From the NCBI GenBank assembly GCA_037447655.1, contig JBBHKE010000834.1, positions 93,501 to 157,500 of the forward strand: a stretch of 64,000 nt of DNA. Direction: 5' to 3'. Within the stretch, counting starts at the first letter, position 1; each line of letters starts with the position of its first letter. The DNA is from Zygnema cylindricum. Lineage: Eukaryota; Streptophyta; Zygnematophyceae; Zygnematales; Zygnemataceae. The notes beneath the pieces were generated by a model. It made no database searches. It saw only the letters and a program-made list of their open reading frames with translations, and had not been told where the DNA came from. This document shows, one piece after another, positions 43,548 through 55,190 of this stretch. A program made the position numbers and the translations under genes.

Positions 43548-45139
43548 CTAGAAGTACGCATTTTGTACGACTATTTCATCTGCACGTTGAAGGTTGAACC
43601 GTTTTTTTACGCATCTTGACACTATATTTACAAAACCTTGTTGTTTGGATAACCGTTGATTCGTACACATAGTCGAATCGGTGAGCACTTTTTTGTTGCG
43701 CTCCGCTAAATTTGCCATTAGCCATGGTGACGTCATCTATTGCATGTGACGTAGAGTGGTGTCCTTTCTTTTTGGAAGTTCTCTTGTCTGTTTATGTCAC
43801 ATCTCTGTTGACGCTCCGTTATGCCTTTCATGTTCCATGTCCTCTTGCGCTGGTCGCTTCCTTGTTTTCATGGTTCAAAAGTAGGTGACCGCACGCCCAT
43901 ACAACATGCCTATTGTACGCAAAACATACAATATGCCCTTAAGACCCATATTGTATTGGCCACAAAATGAAATAAAATAGGAACGGGGTTGAGTTGCACA
44001 TCGATCGATAGAGAATTCAACGTCATGTCTAAATTTTTTTCATTTAATTTCAATTGATATTTTGACGCCGGTCCGTTTTATTAGTGTATAAATTTTATTT
44101 CGTTTCGTGCGTTTTAATATTGCCGTACAATATTTATATTACTTTAGTTTAAATAGGTTTTGTTTCACTTTGCGTCTAAGTTCAACATAACGCTTAGACG
44201 ATTAAATTTCAATTTTGCAGCTAAGTGCTCTCACCGTGGGGCTCACGTAAAGACAAAAAGTGATTGTCTGCAACACTTTTATTTACATGTGTTTGCCGCA
44301 GTTTTGTTCCCGGAAACGCTCGCCGACCGTGTGAATTGCTAATTTTATTATGACGGTCGACGTTCCCAAGCGCGGCAAAATTTTAAGCGGTTGAAACAAT
44401 ATTTTGAAAGTCAAAGTTGTCGAACCGATTGACCGTCAAATTTGTACTCAACGGTGCTTTATTTGTACCAATGTGTATTTCAAACGTACAATTTTTGACA
44501 AAATGACATAAGTGACTGTGCGCAACTAAAACACTCATTGTCATGATCAATTCCCTACAATAATTTTGGTTAGCATTTTGCTATAATCAGTGTGAATCCT
44601 GTGACGCAGGTGAAGTCGAACTAATGGCGTAAACATGTACGGAATTACCAATGAATATGCATATTAGGTCTTCTTCTTTTAACGTCCAGTTATGAAATTT
44701 TAAGCGTCGCTGAAACGTTTCTTGTACCGACGTGTACTAATTTGTGTCGTTATCTATAATAAATTTCCTATGGACCTTTACCCATAATATGACGAACCAC
44801 TACACGTTGGTTTATTTTTTCGTATCCGTTTGATTTTGGGCGGTATGCCGTTTCGCTGTCGGAACATGAACGTTAACCAGCCGTTAACCAAGTAACATTG
44901 TTCATTAGGAAGCTTTGTGAAAAAGTCAGAAATACAACCAAACAGACGACAATCTGTTTGTAACGGAACACCACCTTTAGATGTATGAACTGCAACTGGG
45001 GAGAATGTAATCAGAGCCTGAAGAATCGTGGCAAGGTGAGACTTTATTTGCCAAGCTGTAAAAGAATCAAAGGGCAACTGTCCGTTGTCACATAAGAGCC
45101 CTTCGTTGCATGAAAAGGTTAAAGGACATGCATGCACGC
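43548..45139. other. No gene recognised
   Basis: About 1.6 kb of AT-rich DNA. Small features: a repeated CATACAATATGCC-like word around 43900-43950, and a minus-strand frame of 119 codons (45137-44778) without known motif, which I do not call a gene. Confidence 0.4.
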
Positions 45140-45642
45140 TACACCACGAATCGTAATTAGAGTAATGAAAAAATTAGAGTACAAAAACTAAAAAAAAAAA
45201 TAGAGTAATTAACGCTAATTTATGTAATAGTGCTTTTTCAACTATGAAGTTTACTCTAATTTATTTAAGTACTCTAATTTGGCAAGCTAATATCCTCTAC
45301 TTTAAATAAGGTATTAGTAGAGAATTTGGCAAAACGTACAGTTTATCGTCACTATGACGTTTGCACTACGCGGTTTGTTAAAACACAGTTACATGATAAC
45401 GGCATGTATTAAATCATTATTTGTACTTTTTTACTTAATAAAGTACAATTTTGCACTGCTTGACACTGTCCGTACTCCACACTATTTAAAACAACATATA
45501 ATAGAATTAAAAACGTTAATTAAACTTTACCTTAAATAGAACAATGAAAAAATTAGAATCGTTTACTCTATTTCATGTGATAGTGTCGAAATTTTGAGCG
45601 ACCGAATTAGAGTAATTTACTCTAATTACGATTCGCGGTGTA
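45140..45642. mobile_element. TA-flanked inverted-repeat element M6
   Basis: About 500 bp between TA at 45140 and 45641. Ends are CACCACGAATCGTAATTAGA and TCTAATTACGATTCGCGGTG, complementary except for two bases. It shares the superfamily's end design and internal AAATTAGAGTA words, but belongs to a different subfamily from M4/M5. Non-coding. Confidence 0.82.
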
Positions 45643-46059
45643 TTCCTAAACAAAAAAAATCAAAAGAAAAACTTCGTTTAGGGAGGTGGCCAATAAAAGC
45701 TTGGCACGTTGAAGGATTCCATAATTTATTGTGGTTGCGGTCCCCAAATATTTGAAGTTATCACTTTGCCCGATTAAGGGAAGGAAAAAAAAATATAAAT
45801 TTCAAAAATAATAAATAAATAAAACAAGAAAAGTGTCACACATACCCTTGGAGAATGTGAAAGGGCACCAATTTTTGGTGACTTTATTTGGAAACTTTTC
45901 ACGTTTTCTAATTTCATCTTCACTGTTTAGAAACTTCCAATACTACCCGAGTGTGCATTCTGGCAAATACACACGGGTGCAACACATTTGTTGGAAAGTG
46001 CCCTAATGAAGGGATTATCTGTATTCTCAATTAGGTTGTGCGACCTTGTAACACAAATT
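45643..46059. other. No gene recognised
   Basis: AT-rich spacer left of the foldback structure, with long A runs near 45785. Nothing supportable. Confidence 0.4.
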
Positions 46060-47745
46060 TTTATATGTAGCTTTGGATTTAGCGAATATTCTCCATACTG
46101 CTTTTCAGAGCGTTCCAATCTGCGAAAATGAAATTGGAACTTTCAAATGTGACGATTGAAGACGACTACGATACTTCCGAAAATTGGTGTTGTCTACAAA
46201 ACAACGACGACTATAGACAATGTGTTTTTTGTGGATTTGTAGATGTTCACGGTTTTGTGACGTTGCAAAGTCATGCTCACTTGTGACGTCATTAGTACCA
46301 TATGCCATCAAACTACGACAAAATGCATTCAAAAAAACAATATAAAAGCATTTTCATTTCATACCATTATCGTTGTATTTCATTTCATAAAAGACTGGTG
46401 GAGTGAGGAGGGAGGGGAGAGAGGTTGACGACTTAAACTTTCGCAAAGGACCCATGAGTAAAAGTGGTAGTCCGAGACTCCTGGAAATGTTTCTCTTTAC
46501 ATGCTCGTCATTTTTTAAAGTACAAGCGCAAGACGAGCATGGAAAAAAAAAACACGTACTCTCCCTCGTTCAAAAAATTTCAATTTTGTGTGACGCGTGT
46601 GACAACGCTTTACTTATTCGTCGCTCAATTGTTACTTGTTATACTTAGTAGAAGTTCAAAGATGAGTTGGCATGACGTGGCAGTGGGTCGAAAAGATAAC
46701 AACACCAAATTAGGGTACATTCGAAGTTTCAAGGTGATGCAAAATGTACTATGGTTTTCACACGTTTTTCGCAATACTTTTCTGTTGTTGGTAGCAATTT
46801 GTAGGAAAATAAAAAAAAACCCTTACTTTAAGACATGGGCACATAGGGGGTGTCCCCATGTATTTAATTATTGACATTTTCCTGTCGTTTTCCCCCAAAA
46901 TTGAATTCCCAATGAAAAAAACTTTTGCCGTACGAAAAAAATACTTATATCATAGAAGAGTGGACGTCTTTGAATGTACTCCATGTTTGTCGTCATGTGA
47001 AAGCATTTTGGCGTTTTCCTCTTTTCAACCCCCAAACAAGAGAATCCAACTCATCAAAAAACTTTTTTAAAATCACCTTGCGAGGCGATTGTAGTTAAAG
47101 TATCACCCAAACAATGAATGGCAAACGATCCACGCACGCGCCACACGAGTGGGAAAATTTTTGGACGAGTGCTCGCTATTTTTCTCCCTGCCCATCATAC
47201 GCATGTATGGAAAAAAAATTGCAAGGTCTCGGACCTCCACTTACATTGATGGGTCCTTTGTAGAATTTTACGTCGTCGTCGCCTCTCCCCTCCCTCTCAC
47301 ACTATTGCTTTTATCTCACACTTTTTAGAATGGGACACGACAATACTGGTATGAAATGTAAGATAATTGAAAAATAATACTTTTGATTACATTTAGGTAT
47401 CTTTTTATGGCAAAGCGAGTCAAAAAAGTTGAAAAAAAAGAAATCGGGAAGCCATGGCGGAAAATTCTTAAATTTGTGACGTCAACGTTGTCACAATTGA
47501 GTATGACGTCACAAAGGCACAAAACCATAAACATCTACAATGTCACAAAAAACTAGACGTCTACAATTGTCGTTGTTTCGTGGACGTCACCAACTGTCCA
47601 ACATTTCGTAGTCGTCTTCAAACGTCACAAGTTGTACCCACATATAAAACTGTCACATTCAAAGTTCCGATCATTTTTCGCATATTTGGACGCTCTTCAA
47701 AGTAGTATGGTGAATCTTCACTAAAGTCCTAAATACTTCTTTAGA
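46060..47745. repeat. Large foldback: two arms of about 800 bp in inverted orientation
   Basis: The sequence from about 46065 to 46845 reappears as a diverged reverse complement from about 47740 back to 46880, centre near 46860. Matched pairs along the arms include CCATACTG at 46093 with a tag ending TATGG at 47710, GAAGACGACTACGA with its complement near 47610, AAAGGACCCAT with ATGGGTCCTTTG at 47250, and GATGAGTTGG at 46661 with CCAACTCATC at 47046. Arms contain several GTGACGTCA words. Around the centre stands GGGGGTGTCCCC. Identity by eye is roughly two thirds to three quarters. It could be a foldback or Mutator-like non-autonomous element, or a hairpin-RNA locus. No target duplication found. 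Confidence 0.72.
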
Positions 47746-48027
47746 GTTTCGATCACATAGGGACACCCCCATAGCCTTATTATTACATACCGCGGACTAA
47801 ACGAAGGGCGACCCAAAAAAAAGCAAACTAGGGGGAACATCCATAAAGGAAAAGTGAGGTTCATTGCCAGAAAATGTACATTTTCGTACATAGCCGTACT
47901 GGCTTCTTTTATTTTTAAAAACATGGTTACTGGAGATTCGTCAAGATTCTCCGAACTTTTGGGCGACAACGTCGACCGTCCGATTATGTGTTTTCGAAGC
48001 AAGCGGCCAACTTATCCAGTGTCTAGC

Positions 48028-48561
48028 TACAGAGCGAATCGTTATTAGTGTCAAATTAAAAACAGTGTTGAAGAAAATAAAGCGTAATTGATGCTAATTA
48101 AGAATTTGATTTTTTTTTTTTTTAAGGTGTTTTCTAATTTCGGCAATATGTTATTCTAGGAGCAGCAAAAATGGAACATTCACCGTACGATTGTATACGC
48201 TAATATATGTATTCGTACAAAATCGTACGTCGTCGTGAAATTTAAATATCCGTACATGACAGACTAATTTACGTGTCAAAATAATCCTGTTTTTGTGTGC
48301 ACGTTCTTATGCGTGAGCGACTGATTTGATTCATTTTTTGTTAAATTTTCACTTCAAAAGGTACATTTATGTATGGTCTTTCATCGATTGTACACCACAT
48401 TATTTAGATGTTATTGTACTTTCATTCTTTATGCTAATTTGTACGGTACCATAATTAACGTCAAGGAAAAATTAAAATCATGTATCCTATTTGAGGAAAA
48501 AAATCAAAATTTTACGAAACCCAAATTAGTGACTTTGACACTAATAAGGATTCACGGTGTA
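48028..48561. mobile_element. TA-flanked inverted-repeat element M7
   Basis: About 530 bp. Left end CAGAGCGAATCGTTATTAGTG, right end CACTAATAAGGATTCACGGTG, each followed by TA. It is an inverted copy of M9 (49426-49959): both contain GACGGCGTAC/GTACGTCGTC blocks, ATTAGTCT...GTACGGATAT and the AACCCAAATTAGTGACT end. Non-coding. Confidence 0.8.
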
Positions 48562-48809
48562 GTCTCCTCAGAGAGGGGAACTGTTAGACACTGGACGTGT
48601 AAAATGTTTACACGTGGATAAGTCACGTAAGATCCACGATGGATGTCAGATTTTAAACCTTACATGTGGCATACGCCACGCGCCTTCGGACAGGTGGAAA
48701 TCAAATCCAACGAAAACCACCAAAAACTTTTTGTTAAACATGAACGTACCAATGTTACGATACTGCACGTCTGTACATCTTTTATTTTTTGAAAGAAATC
48801 TTTAACTGT

Positions 48810-49427
48810 TACACCGCGAATCGTTATTAGAGTAAATAACGCTAATTCGGTAGGCCTAAATTTTGACTCTATCACGTTAAATAGAGTAAATGATTCTAAT
48901 TTCTTCATTAAGCTATTTAAAGTAAGGTTTAATTAGCGTAAAATATTATAATATAGGTTCGTTTTAAATAGCGTGGAGTACGGACGACGTCCGACCATGC
49001 ATAAGTGTACTTTTATAAGTAAAAAGGTACAAAAAATGATTTAATATAATCGCGATCGCACGTGAAATGGCACTAAACAAAAAATCAATCACATCGAAAA
49101 AAAGTCGTTCGTATAACTCTCGTCCGTCGACAACATCGTCGTCAGTATGAACATTAACTAACATGCAATGCGACAAATAATACTAACGTCATAATGACGT
49201 CAAAACTATACGGACTGACAGATTTTGTACGTCTACATAATTTAGTGTTCATAATTTCAGCCCGGATAATTATTGCCGACATAACCCAATATAGAGTACT
49301 TAAATAAATTAGAGTAAACTTCCTCTGTGAAAAAGTTATATCACACAAATTAGCGTTCATAACTCTAATTGTTTTTTTTTATTTTTTTACTCTAATTTTT
49401 TCTTCTCTAGTTACGATTCGCGGTGTA
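48810..49427. mobile_element. TA-flanked inverted-repeat element M8
   Basis: Ends CACCGCGAATCGTTATTAGA and TAGTTACGATTCGCGGTG between TA at 48810 and 49426. Closest relative in the window is M1 (22598-23308), which lacks only a few internal stretches and carries the M2 insertion. Non-coding. Confidence 0.82.
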
Positions 49428-49959
49428 CACCGCGAATCGTTATTAGTGTCATAGTCACTAATTTGGGTTCATAAAATTTTCATTTTTTTCTCAATGGGAT
49501 ACATAGTTTAATTTTTCTTTGACGTTAATTGAGGTACCGTACAAAAGAGGTTAAAGAACGAAAGTATAACAATATTTAAATAGTGTGGTGTACGGTCGAT
49601 GTCAGACCGTACATAAATGTACCTTTTCAAATGAAAAATTTACAAAAAATGAATTAAATCAGACGCGCACGCATAGGAACGTGCGCTTAAAAAACATGAT
49701 TATTTTGACACGTAAATTAGTCTTACATGTACGGATATTCAAAATTTCACGACGGCGTACAACTTCCAATATTTTAAACGGATACATATATTAATGTATA
49801 TAATTGTATGGCGAACATTCCATTTTTTGTTGTTCCCAAATTAGCATAATGCCGAAATTAGAATACACCTTTTTAATTTTAAATTCTTAATTAACATTAA
49901 TTACGGTAAATTTTCTTCAACACTATTTTACTTTGACACTAATAACGATTCGTGGTGTA
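49426..49959. mobile_element. TA-flanked inverted-repeat element M9
   Basis: Starts at the very TA where M8 ends: GCGGTG-TA-CACCGCG. Ends CACCGCGAATCGTTATTAGTG and CACTAATAACGATTCGTGGTG. Inverted copy of M7. Its right end abuts the 5' side of the LINE remnant at 49960. Confidence 0.83.
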
Positions 49960-50084
49960 GCTTTCTTGTGAAGCATTCCACACGGCATATACACTTGACA
50001 ATCCAGACATCCCCTCTCAAGGTTTTGATCTTCTTTTTAAGGTGGCTCCAGAGGTGGCTCGATGACACATTCCTCACAATGTTG

Positions 50085-50987
50085 TACCCCTTCTCTCTGC
50101 GGCTCGCCTTGTTGCTGTTACTAAGCCTGCTGGGGGAATTCGCCCAATTGCTATCGGTGAGGTGTTGTACCGTTTGGTTGCTTGCTCAATGTGTATTCAA
50201 CTCCAAGGGGCTTTCCATGACCATTTTTCACAGCACCAGTTCAGAGTTGCTACAAAATAGGGTTGTAAGGCGGTTGTTTATGGTTTTCGGGTTGTTTTGG
50301 ATCTCCATCCGGATTGGGTAGTCCTCCAAGTAGATGTCGCTAACGCCTTTAACAGTGTCAACCGTAATGATATCTTTCGAGAATTGAGGCATGCTCCATC
50401 TCCCATCAGCTACATTTTCCCTTTTGTTCGTGCATTTTATTCTCGCCCGAGCTCCTTCATCTTTCCTCTAGGCGGTCCCTTTGGTGAGGTTGCCACATCG
50501 GAGTCTGCGACTGGCACTCGTCAAGGTGATCCTTTGGGGGGGGCATTTTTGCTTTAGCTCACCTTTAAGCTTATCCGCGACTCTGCTACGAATTTTCCTG
50601 GTTGTTTATTCCTTTCGATCACAGATGATACTCATATTGTGGGCCGTCGTGACCAATTTTTATCTGCCTTTTCTCATTTTGCGGAGCAACTTCGTCGGAT
50701 TGGTTTGTCAGTTAAGCCGTCTAAATGTGTGGCTTGGTGCCCGCAAGGCTTACCTTCAGACTTCCCTGTTCCTGTGGGTTTTCGTATTGCATCTCCGACG
50801 GATGGTATTAAAGCTTTAGGCTCTCCTATCGGTGCCCCATCTTTTGTGAACCAAGTTGTCACTGATGCTTTGTTGGAGGACCTCTCGCACTCTGATGAAC
50901 TTCCTAAGCTCTCCGACTCCCAGGTGGCATTTCAAATCCTCACTCGTTGCTTTGCTCAACGTCCTCTGTATCTCGCTCGGACGGTAC
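50085..50987 (+). pseudogene. LINE reverse transcriptase
   Basis: RT domain in one main frame with a few stops: VTKPAGGIRPIAIGEVLYRL, FRVATK then a stop, VVLQVDVANAFNSVNRNDIF (first catalytic Asp), SATGTRQGDPLGGAF then a stop, ITDDTHIVG (catalytic DD pair, with ITDD where most relatives have (L/F)ADD), LRRIGLSVKPSKCVAWCPQG and KALGSPIGAPSFV. These are RT motifs 1-7 of non-LTR type. It ends at the 5-bp target duplication of the inserted LTR element. Confidence 0.83.
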
Positions 50988-51865
50988 TGCTGTTCTTTGG
51001 TCTAAAATAGACCGCAGAAGCGACCCAAACTATCATGCAAGAAGCTAAGCAAAAATAGGTCGACGAACAATAATTTGAAATGCATCCTCCATTTAACATA
51101 CATCAACTAAGGTTTGATGGAAAAATAAACATAAACAAACCCTAGGACAAATGCATAAACAATGCATATCAAACATATATAAAATAACATAAATAAATAA
51201 TAACAAACAAATGCATTACACATATACAAAATTATAATCAAAGTATAATCAAATAATCATTATATCATTCAAAGTGCATGACCTAATCGACAACCCTAAA
51301 ACACTACATCTTTGGTCCCCACTTTACTAACCAGCATTGATGATTAATTCCTAACAAAGCTCATTCCTATATATGTACACTTGTGAACTGTCAATGAATC
51401 GCTACATGTCAAAATAGCCAACGTAACTTCCACTAAGTAGTATTACATCATGAGAACCTATTAAGACAAATAATCCTAACTGTAAGTGTACACCTGAGAG
51501 TCGACCAATCATAAGAGTACACTTGTCTGCAAGTACGACACTGCATACACACAAATTAAAATACCGAAACCCTAATTGACCACCTAAATAGAAACTGTAA
51601 TAATCAACACTAAAATATTAATTCACGTAAGACAAGACAATGTTGTTTCAATTATTTACACCGACGCGTCCGCAAAATACGTGTCATAAGCGACAACTCG
51701 CTTAGTCACTCGTAGATAAATCCACGTAGTGAACCGACATCGCATATGTACGGTCCACTTAATAACACGTCATCAAACAATACGATCTCTTGAAAATATC
51801 GGATAATTACATACGCACGCAAACATGCGTACGCACATACGAAACTTAATCTTCCAAAAACAACA
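50988..51865 (-). repeat. 3' LTR of the nested element
   Basis: 878 bp, ends TG...CA, almost identical to 52759-53636. It follows the PPT on the minus strand. Plus-strand first bases TGCTGTTC differ from TGTTGTTC in the other copy. Confidence 0.9.
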
Positions 51866-52758
51866 CTCCCCCGAAGATTTAGCTTCGTAACTCCATGATG
51901 CTACGTCATCATCTGTCACTACTATCACCTCCTGCTGTCTCCTCCATCTGAATCCGCCAAATGCCTCCGCCAGAATTTTCTCACTTGTTCCACCATCGCT
52001 TCCGCTAACTCCACATACCATCCAGATTTCATAATACATAATATGTATATATTTTCATTTTCCGATTACAACATAAATAATTCCTTCCAATATCTAAATC
52101 CGGATCTACATTCCCAAAATTCTATCACAAATCAACTAAAAATTAAAGCCAAAAGATCACACTAATAATATACCCCAACTCAAAATTTATACCTCAACCA
52201 TATCAAATCTAGATTTCAATTTTTTCTTTTTCATTTAATAATCTGATCCCAAAATTTCCCATTAAAAATATATTTAACAAATAGTATTTTCCCAAAAATT
52301 CTAATAATGTCACATTTCCCAAAAAAATTCCAACAACTCAAAATCTACACTACAAATCCAATTTTCAACAATCATCGATCTACAAAATTTGGATCTCTCC
52401 ACCACATGTCACAACTCCACTTTCCGGATCTCTCTCCCCCAAACGTCAAATCTCCACATTTCGAAATGCTTCATTTAAAATAAACATTTATTTTCCAAAA
52501 CTAAAATATCAATTCTCAAAATAAATCATTTTTCATTGAGGGTAGACATTTCGACACTGTCACTAAGTTAACCCTTGGGGCGATGCAAGATTAAACTCGG
52601 CACATACCAACACTATGATAAGGCTGATCTCATGGGTACACAGACACCATTATTGCAATACAACCAGCAAGGACAATATTAACCCGCTACAATGCGTGTG
52701 ACAAAAACCTACATCGACTTAACCTAACATATGATAGATGGGGTGAGGGCCCATAACC
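51866..52758 (-). other. Internal region of the nested LTR element, no gag or pol
   Basis: 893 bp, AT-rich. The only notable frame is on the minus strand near the PPT (52039-51773), reading GGTSEKILAEAFGGFRWRRQ and EVIVVTDDDVASWSYEAK. It resembles no domain I know and may be a remnant of captured coding sequence. The element must depend on proteins from a relative. Confidence 0.6.
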
Positions 52759-53636
52759 TGTTGTTCTTTGGTCTAAAATAGACCGCAGAAGCGACCCAAA
52801 CTATCATGCAAGAAGCTAAGCAAAAATAGGTCGACGAACAATAATTTGAAATGCATCCTCCATTTAACATACATCAACTAAGGTTTGATGGAAAAATCAA
52901 CATAAACAAACCCTAGGACAAATGCATAAACAATGCATATCAAACATATATAAAATAACATAAATAAATAATAACAAACAAATGCATTACACATATACAA
53001 AATTATAATCAAAGTATAATCAAATAATCATTATATCATTCAAAGTGCATGACCTAATCGACAACCCTAAAACACTACATCTTTGGTCCCCACTTTACTA
53101 ACCAGCATTGATGATTAATTCCTAACAAAGCTCATTCCTATATATGTACACTTGTGAACTGTCAATGAATCGCTACATGTCAAAATAGCCAACGTAACTT
53201 CCACTAAGTAGTATTACATCATGAGAACCTATTAAGACAAATAATCCTAACTGTAAGTGTACACCTGAGAGTCGACCAATCATAAGAGTACACTTGTCTG
53301 CAAGTACGACACTGCATACACACAAATTAAAATACCGAAACCCTAATTGACCACCTAAATAGAAACTGTAATAATCAACACTAAAATATTAATTCACGTA
53401 AGACAAGACAATGTTGTTTCAAATATTTATACCGACGCGTCCGCAAAATACGCGTCATAAGCGACAACTCGCTTAGTCACTCGTAGATAAATCCACGTAG
53501 TGAACCGACATCGCATATGTACGGTCCACCTAATAATACGTCATCAAACAATACGATCTCTTGGAAATATCGGATAATTACATACGCACGCAAACATGCG
53601 TACGCACATACGAAACTTAATCTTCCAAAAACAACA
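52759..53636 (-). repeat. 5' LTR of the nested element
   Basis: 878 bp, partner of 50988-51865. Ends at CAACA directly before the second GGTAC target copy. Confidence 0.9.
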
Positions 53637-53641
53637 GGTAC

Positions 53642-54942
53642 CACCAAGGGATCCATTTTTGTCCTCTCTGAAAGGGTTCGATGATCAACTTTTTAGTGTT
53701 CTCCATCACATTGTTGGGCATGGGATTTTTGATCACCCAGAGGGTTAATTCGCACGCCGTCAAGCTAGCCTTCCAATTTCCAACGGGGGTATAGGTTTGA
53801 TTCCGGTGACTCCAGTTGCTCCAACGGCTTTTTTGGGTAGTTGGGCTTTAATGGCGCCTGCCATCTCTTCCCGTTGCATAGCAAATGATGTTTCGATTCT
53901 AGCCGAAGTCGTCCCTAAAGTGGAGGATTATCTTTTTTTCTTTCATCGAGCTCTTCTCTTCGCCCGTGCACTCCTTTCGTCTGATGCCCGAAACCAAGCG
54001 CCACCTTTCCCGTCTCTTATTGTTGACAATAACTACCATGTGCAACAACGCATATCCGAGCAATTGGCAGTCGCGGAATTCCATGATCTATTAAACGCGC
54101 TACCTTCTGCTCAATCGTGTGCTTGTTTACGTTCGTGTTCTACGCCGGGAGCCGGTGCATGGTTACAAGCAACACCCAATTTTTTGACACTTCGTATGAC
54201 GTCCGACCAGTTCACCTTTGCTATCCGCCTTTGTTTAGGTTTGCCTCACCCTCCGCTTCTTGGGCGCCCGAAGTGTGTTTGCAACCAACCTATTGACTCT
54301 GACGGCATCCATTTACTTCGTTGTTCGCGGGGGGGTGAACGTACCGTCGCGCATGATTTGGTTCGTGATGCGGTTGCTGCGATTGGTGTTGAAGTAGGCT
54401 ACACTGTGAAGCGGGAGGTTTCTCATATCTTACCTCCTCGTCCCCAATCTAGTGGTTTTCGAAGCCCTCGGGTTGACTTGGTTTTTCTCCATGGGACTGG
54501 GCGGACTTTGGGTGATGTGGTCCTTACTGATCCGACTGGGACCCACATTTCTTCTCGCGCGACAATGCATTCTGACGTGGCGGCTCGGGACGCAGCGGCT
54601 TTTAAAGAAAGGGATTACGCTCACCGAGACGCGGCGGACAAGTTTGTCCCTTTTGCCGCAAAGATTTTTGGTTTTTTGGACAAGTCTTTTGATGATTTTC
54701 TTCTCAACTGTGCTAAGAGAGCTTCTGATTCTAGGGGTCCAAGGAGCCCTCTCCCAAGCCTTCTGGTTTCTTTTTATCTGCAACGCCCTTCAACGTGCGT
54801 AAGCTGCGGCCCTTTTTTCGTCGAAGCACGGTGGCGGACGATAGGCGAAGCCTCCCAGACAATCCTCCACGAGATCCAGTCCACATCCACGATCTTCGTG
54901 AGTGTGGAATTTAGTAGGCTGGGGTTGTGGGGCATCATATAG
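53642..54942 (+). pseudogene. LINE C-terminal region with zinc-type motif and endonuclease-like domain
   Basis: After one stop near 53747 a 381-codon open frame runs to 54942. It holds a CXCX8HX3C motif (CVCNQPIDSDGIHLLRC, about 54279-54330), then GGERTVAHDLVRDAV, PRVDLVFLHGTGRTLGDVVL and KERDYAHRDAADKFVPFAAK. A CCHC-type motif followed by a PD-(D/E)XK-like fold behind the RT is the layout of restriction-like endonuclease LINEs; the exact catalytic residues cannot be fixed by eye. The frame continues that of the RT if the LTR element and one target copy are ignored. Confidence 0.8.
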
Positions 54943-55190
54943 AGTGGGTGTTTCCTTTTTTGTCTAGTCATCTTGGTTTTTCGTTTAGTCTTGCAAGTTA
55001 GCCTAGTTGCTTTTTTTTTTCCTCATTTGTTTGTTTTGTTTTGCTTTGTTTTGTTTTCTTAGGTGCTGGCTCTTGTAGTCTTTAACTGTTCTATTTCCTT
55101 TTTTTTACCCCCTCTGTACTTTGATGGTTTTTCCATCGCACTTTATGTTATAAAATGATTGCTTGACAAAGAACGGACGTACCAGTTGAG
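54943..55190 (+). other. LINE 3' region
   Basis: T-rich stretch after the LINE stop with runs of T and repeated TTTTG words, ending near TTATAAAATGATTG. The exact 3' end is not visible because no second complete copy is present. Confidence 0.45.

Larger units (their letters stand above)
50988..53636 (-). mobile_element. Non-autonomous LTR retrotransposon nested in the LINE
   Basis: 2649-bp element with 878-bp LTRs (50988-51865 and 52759-53636) around an 893-bp interior, flanked by GGTAC on both sides (50983-50987 and 53637-53641). LTRs start TG and end CA. Orientation is minus: reading that strand, the purine tract CTTCGGGGGAG stands directly before TGTTGTTTTTGG (3' LTR at 50988-51865), and GGTTATGGGCCC follows the 5' LTR as a possible primer-binding region. 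No gag or pol is present. I counted about 8 differences between the LTRs, about 99% identity, so the insertion is young. Confidence 0.9.
49960..55190 (+). mobile_element. LINE (non-LTR retrotransposon), 5'-truncated, split by an LTR element
   Basis: Plus-strand LINE remnant: RT from about 50085 to 50987, then an inserted LTR element (50988-53636), then the rest of the ORF (53642-54942) and a T-rich 3' region to about 55190. The 5' part of the ORF is missing. The C-terminal zinc-type motif and PD-(D/E)XK-like region put it in the group of LINEs with a restriction-like endonuclease behind the RT; this assignment is inference from motif order. A second, short copy lies at 32945-33245. Confidence 0.8.

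Noticed and set aside
44778-45137. 119-codon minus-strand frame
   Set aside because: No motif, no homologue in the window and no splice or promoter context; chance frame is as likely.
46403-46874. Two overlapping plus-strand frames as a small gene
   Set aside because: They lie on one arm of the foldback, and the frames are not kept on the other arm.
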